From NCBI GenBank assembly GCA_021014325.1, contig CM037473.1, forward strand, positions 21,008,822 to 21,072,821: a stretch of 64,000 bases of DNA. Reading direction: 5' to 3'. How positions within the stretch are numbered: the stretch's first letter is position 1; the number at the start of each line of letters is the position of its first letter. A model generated the notes under the pieces. It had not been told where the DNA came from and did not search any database. It saw only the letters and a program-made list of their open reading frames with translations. Both the position numbers and the translations under genes were made by a program. Shown here piece after piece: positions 62,417-64,000 of the stretch. This stretch comes from Plazaster borealis (lineage: Eukaryota > Echinodermata > Asteroidea > Forcipulatida > Labidiasteridae).

Positions 62417-63521
62417 CTCATGTTCAATAAAATAAAAGCCAACTCCCCAGTGTCTTTGGTTAGAGCCTCTCCAGGGTTTGCCTTTAGTATTTTTAGTGAC
62501 TGGCCAGCAGGACCAGTTAACTTGTCATTTCACTAGTCCATCACCTTTTTCACTGGTCCATATTTCAAATGAAACAGGGATACTTTTAAACACTGAACTA
62601 GCCAGTCAGACCACTTGGAGTGAATTTTGACAGGTCCTCTGGTGTTTTAACTGGCATTGTTAAGGGAGCTAACGCTGCTTTCCTGAGTCTTCCACTCTAC
62701 TATGGGTAATGGTGTAGTCCTAAATCCTCCAAAATCCTCCAAAATATCTGGTGTTCTAATAATTATGGACATGATGAATTTACTTGTACATGATGAAATT
62801 GTGACAATTTGAGTGGCTCCAATCTGAGTGGCTCATCTTGGGCCCAAGATTTAAAATTTCTTGTATCAAACTGATCATTTATAGTCCAAACAAAAACACA
62901 AGTTTTCCTAATTTTAAATTATTATCTCACAATGATGTATCTTTTGGTGCATGTCATTGTGATAGCAATAAAAATTGTTCATACAAAGCTACATCATATA
63001 CAAGTTTTACCCCCCCCCCCCGCAAAAAAACACACAGAACAAACAAACAAAAAGACAAACAAACATCCCAACAAACAAAAATCAACCCCCCTCCCTCACA
63101 CAAGTTTTTTTATGATTCAAACAGTAATGCCCTCAACACAAAATTAAAAGTGAAATGATCACTAAATACTCAAATCTAACTAAAGATCAATTATGGCTCA
63201 ATTGTATAAGGTAGATTACATAGAGTATTTGTTGACTGAACTCCTAAAAGCATTGTGTGCAAGAACAATTGCACAAGGCTTGCTCAAGCACTACACTAAA
63301 TGTGTGTGTGAATCAGTCACATAATCTCATTGGCCTTCAATTCAATGATCTTATTATACAGTGTGCAATGGGACTAGCTTGCAGGAAATCCCTGGATGAC
63401 CCTCTTGTTTGGTTACATCAGGCCTGCTGTACTGTTCTTGTGTTCTTTTCTGATGTATTTGAAATTCACATTGCTAAATGCACTTGCGCGCAGTGTGCAT
63501 AATCGATCAACAACATGAAGA

Positions 63522-63971
63522 TTTAAAGGCACTGAACACGTTTGGTAATTGTCAAAGACTGAGTGTTCTGCGCCTTGAACACCCAGCAGGGTGGATATGT
63601 GCGCATTACAAGTCTTATTATTATTATTATTAGTGTTCTCACTTGGTGTATCCCAACATATGCATAAAATAACAAGCCTGTGAAAATTTGGGCTCAATTG
63701 GTCATCGAAGTTGCAAGAAAATGATGAAAGAAAAAACACCCTTGTTGTACAAATTTGTGTGCTTTCAGATAGGAATAAAAGGCTTCTTGCAAGAAGTCTT
63801 TTATTATTTTAGTGAGAAATTACCTCTTTCTCAAAAACTACGTTACCTCAGAGGGAGTCGTTTCTCACAATGTTTTATACTACCAACAGCTCTCTGTTGC
63901 TCATTACCAAGTCAGTTTTTATGCTAATATATATATTTTGAGTAATTACCAAACGTGTACAGTGCCTTTAA
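63522..63971. mobile_element. MITE, TTTAAAGGCACTGAACACG family, with a short insertion
   Basis: Ends TTTAAAGGCACTGAACACGT and ACGTGTACAGTGCCTTTAA are inverted. At about 63571-63636 the body is interrupted by CTGCGCCTTGAACACCCAGC and a tail of ATT repeats, flanked by GTGTTCT on both sides; this looks like a truncated SINE 3' end. Confidence 0.8.
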
Positions 63972-63976
63972 TACAG

Positions 63977-64000
63977 GGCCCAATTTCATAGAGCGCGCTG
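63977..64000. mobile_element. Fold-back MITE, cut by the window end
   Basis: GGGCCCAATTTCATAGAGCG is the left terminus of the same family as 1957-2149; the remainder is outside the window. Confidence 0.6.

Larger units (their letters stand above)
61041..64000 (-). other. CLUH intron upstream of the first visible exon
   Basis: No N-terminal CLUH exon was found: nothing resembling the family's VKILAPGIEPF segment on the minus strand. It holds the hAT-like element 61170-62416, a C-run with A-rich sequence around 63010-63090, the MITE 63522-63971 and the start of a fold-back element at 63977. Confidence 0.6.

Overview
The window is animal nuclear DNA: AT-rich, intron-dense and full of short non-autonomous transposons. 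The protein matches, TTAGGG-type repeats and tRNA-derived SINEs suggest a marine invertebrate deuterostome, most likely an echinoderm. That placement is inference, because I cannot search databases. Only two protein-coding genes can be supported, both on the minus strand.

The dominant gene is the CLUH / clustered-mitochondria orthologue (clueless in flies, Clu1/TIF31 in yeast). I reconstructed 30 consecutive coding exons between 61040 and 11579. Every junction is GT-AG, all phases agree, and the lengths add to 3963 nt (1320 residues plus a stop). The first one or two exons, with the start codon, lie beyond 64000. The second gene starts at 568 and runs off the left edge. It encodes a secreted protein with a signal peptide, a PAN/apple-like cysteine region and the beginning of a fibrinogen-related domain.

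Layout: 1-568 is the fibrinogen-related gene. 569-11578 is the intergenic gap; it carries a 1.3 kb interstitial telomere-like array (2932-4239) flanked by a shuffled duplication. 11579-61040 is CLUH, whose introns hold four tandem arrays, at least three tRNA-derived SINEs and many inverted-repeat (MITE-like) elements. 61041-64000 is more CLUH intron, with an hAT-like element whose 8-bp target duplication is intact.

The two genes show no evident functional link: one is a cytosolic RNA-binding factor for mitochondrial biogenesis and the other a secreted lectin-like protein. I found no multi-gene system, no CRISPR, no rRNA and no intact transposase or reverse transcriptase. The best leads are duplicated copies of a CLUH splice acceptor (one would insert 27 residues in frame), a 70-bp array touching another acceptor, the telomere-like array inside a duplication, and a set of six TTAA-bounded elements.
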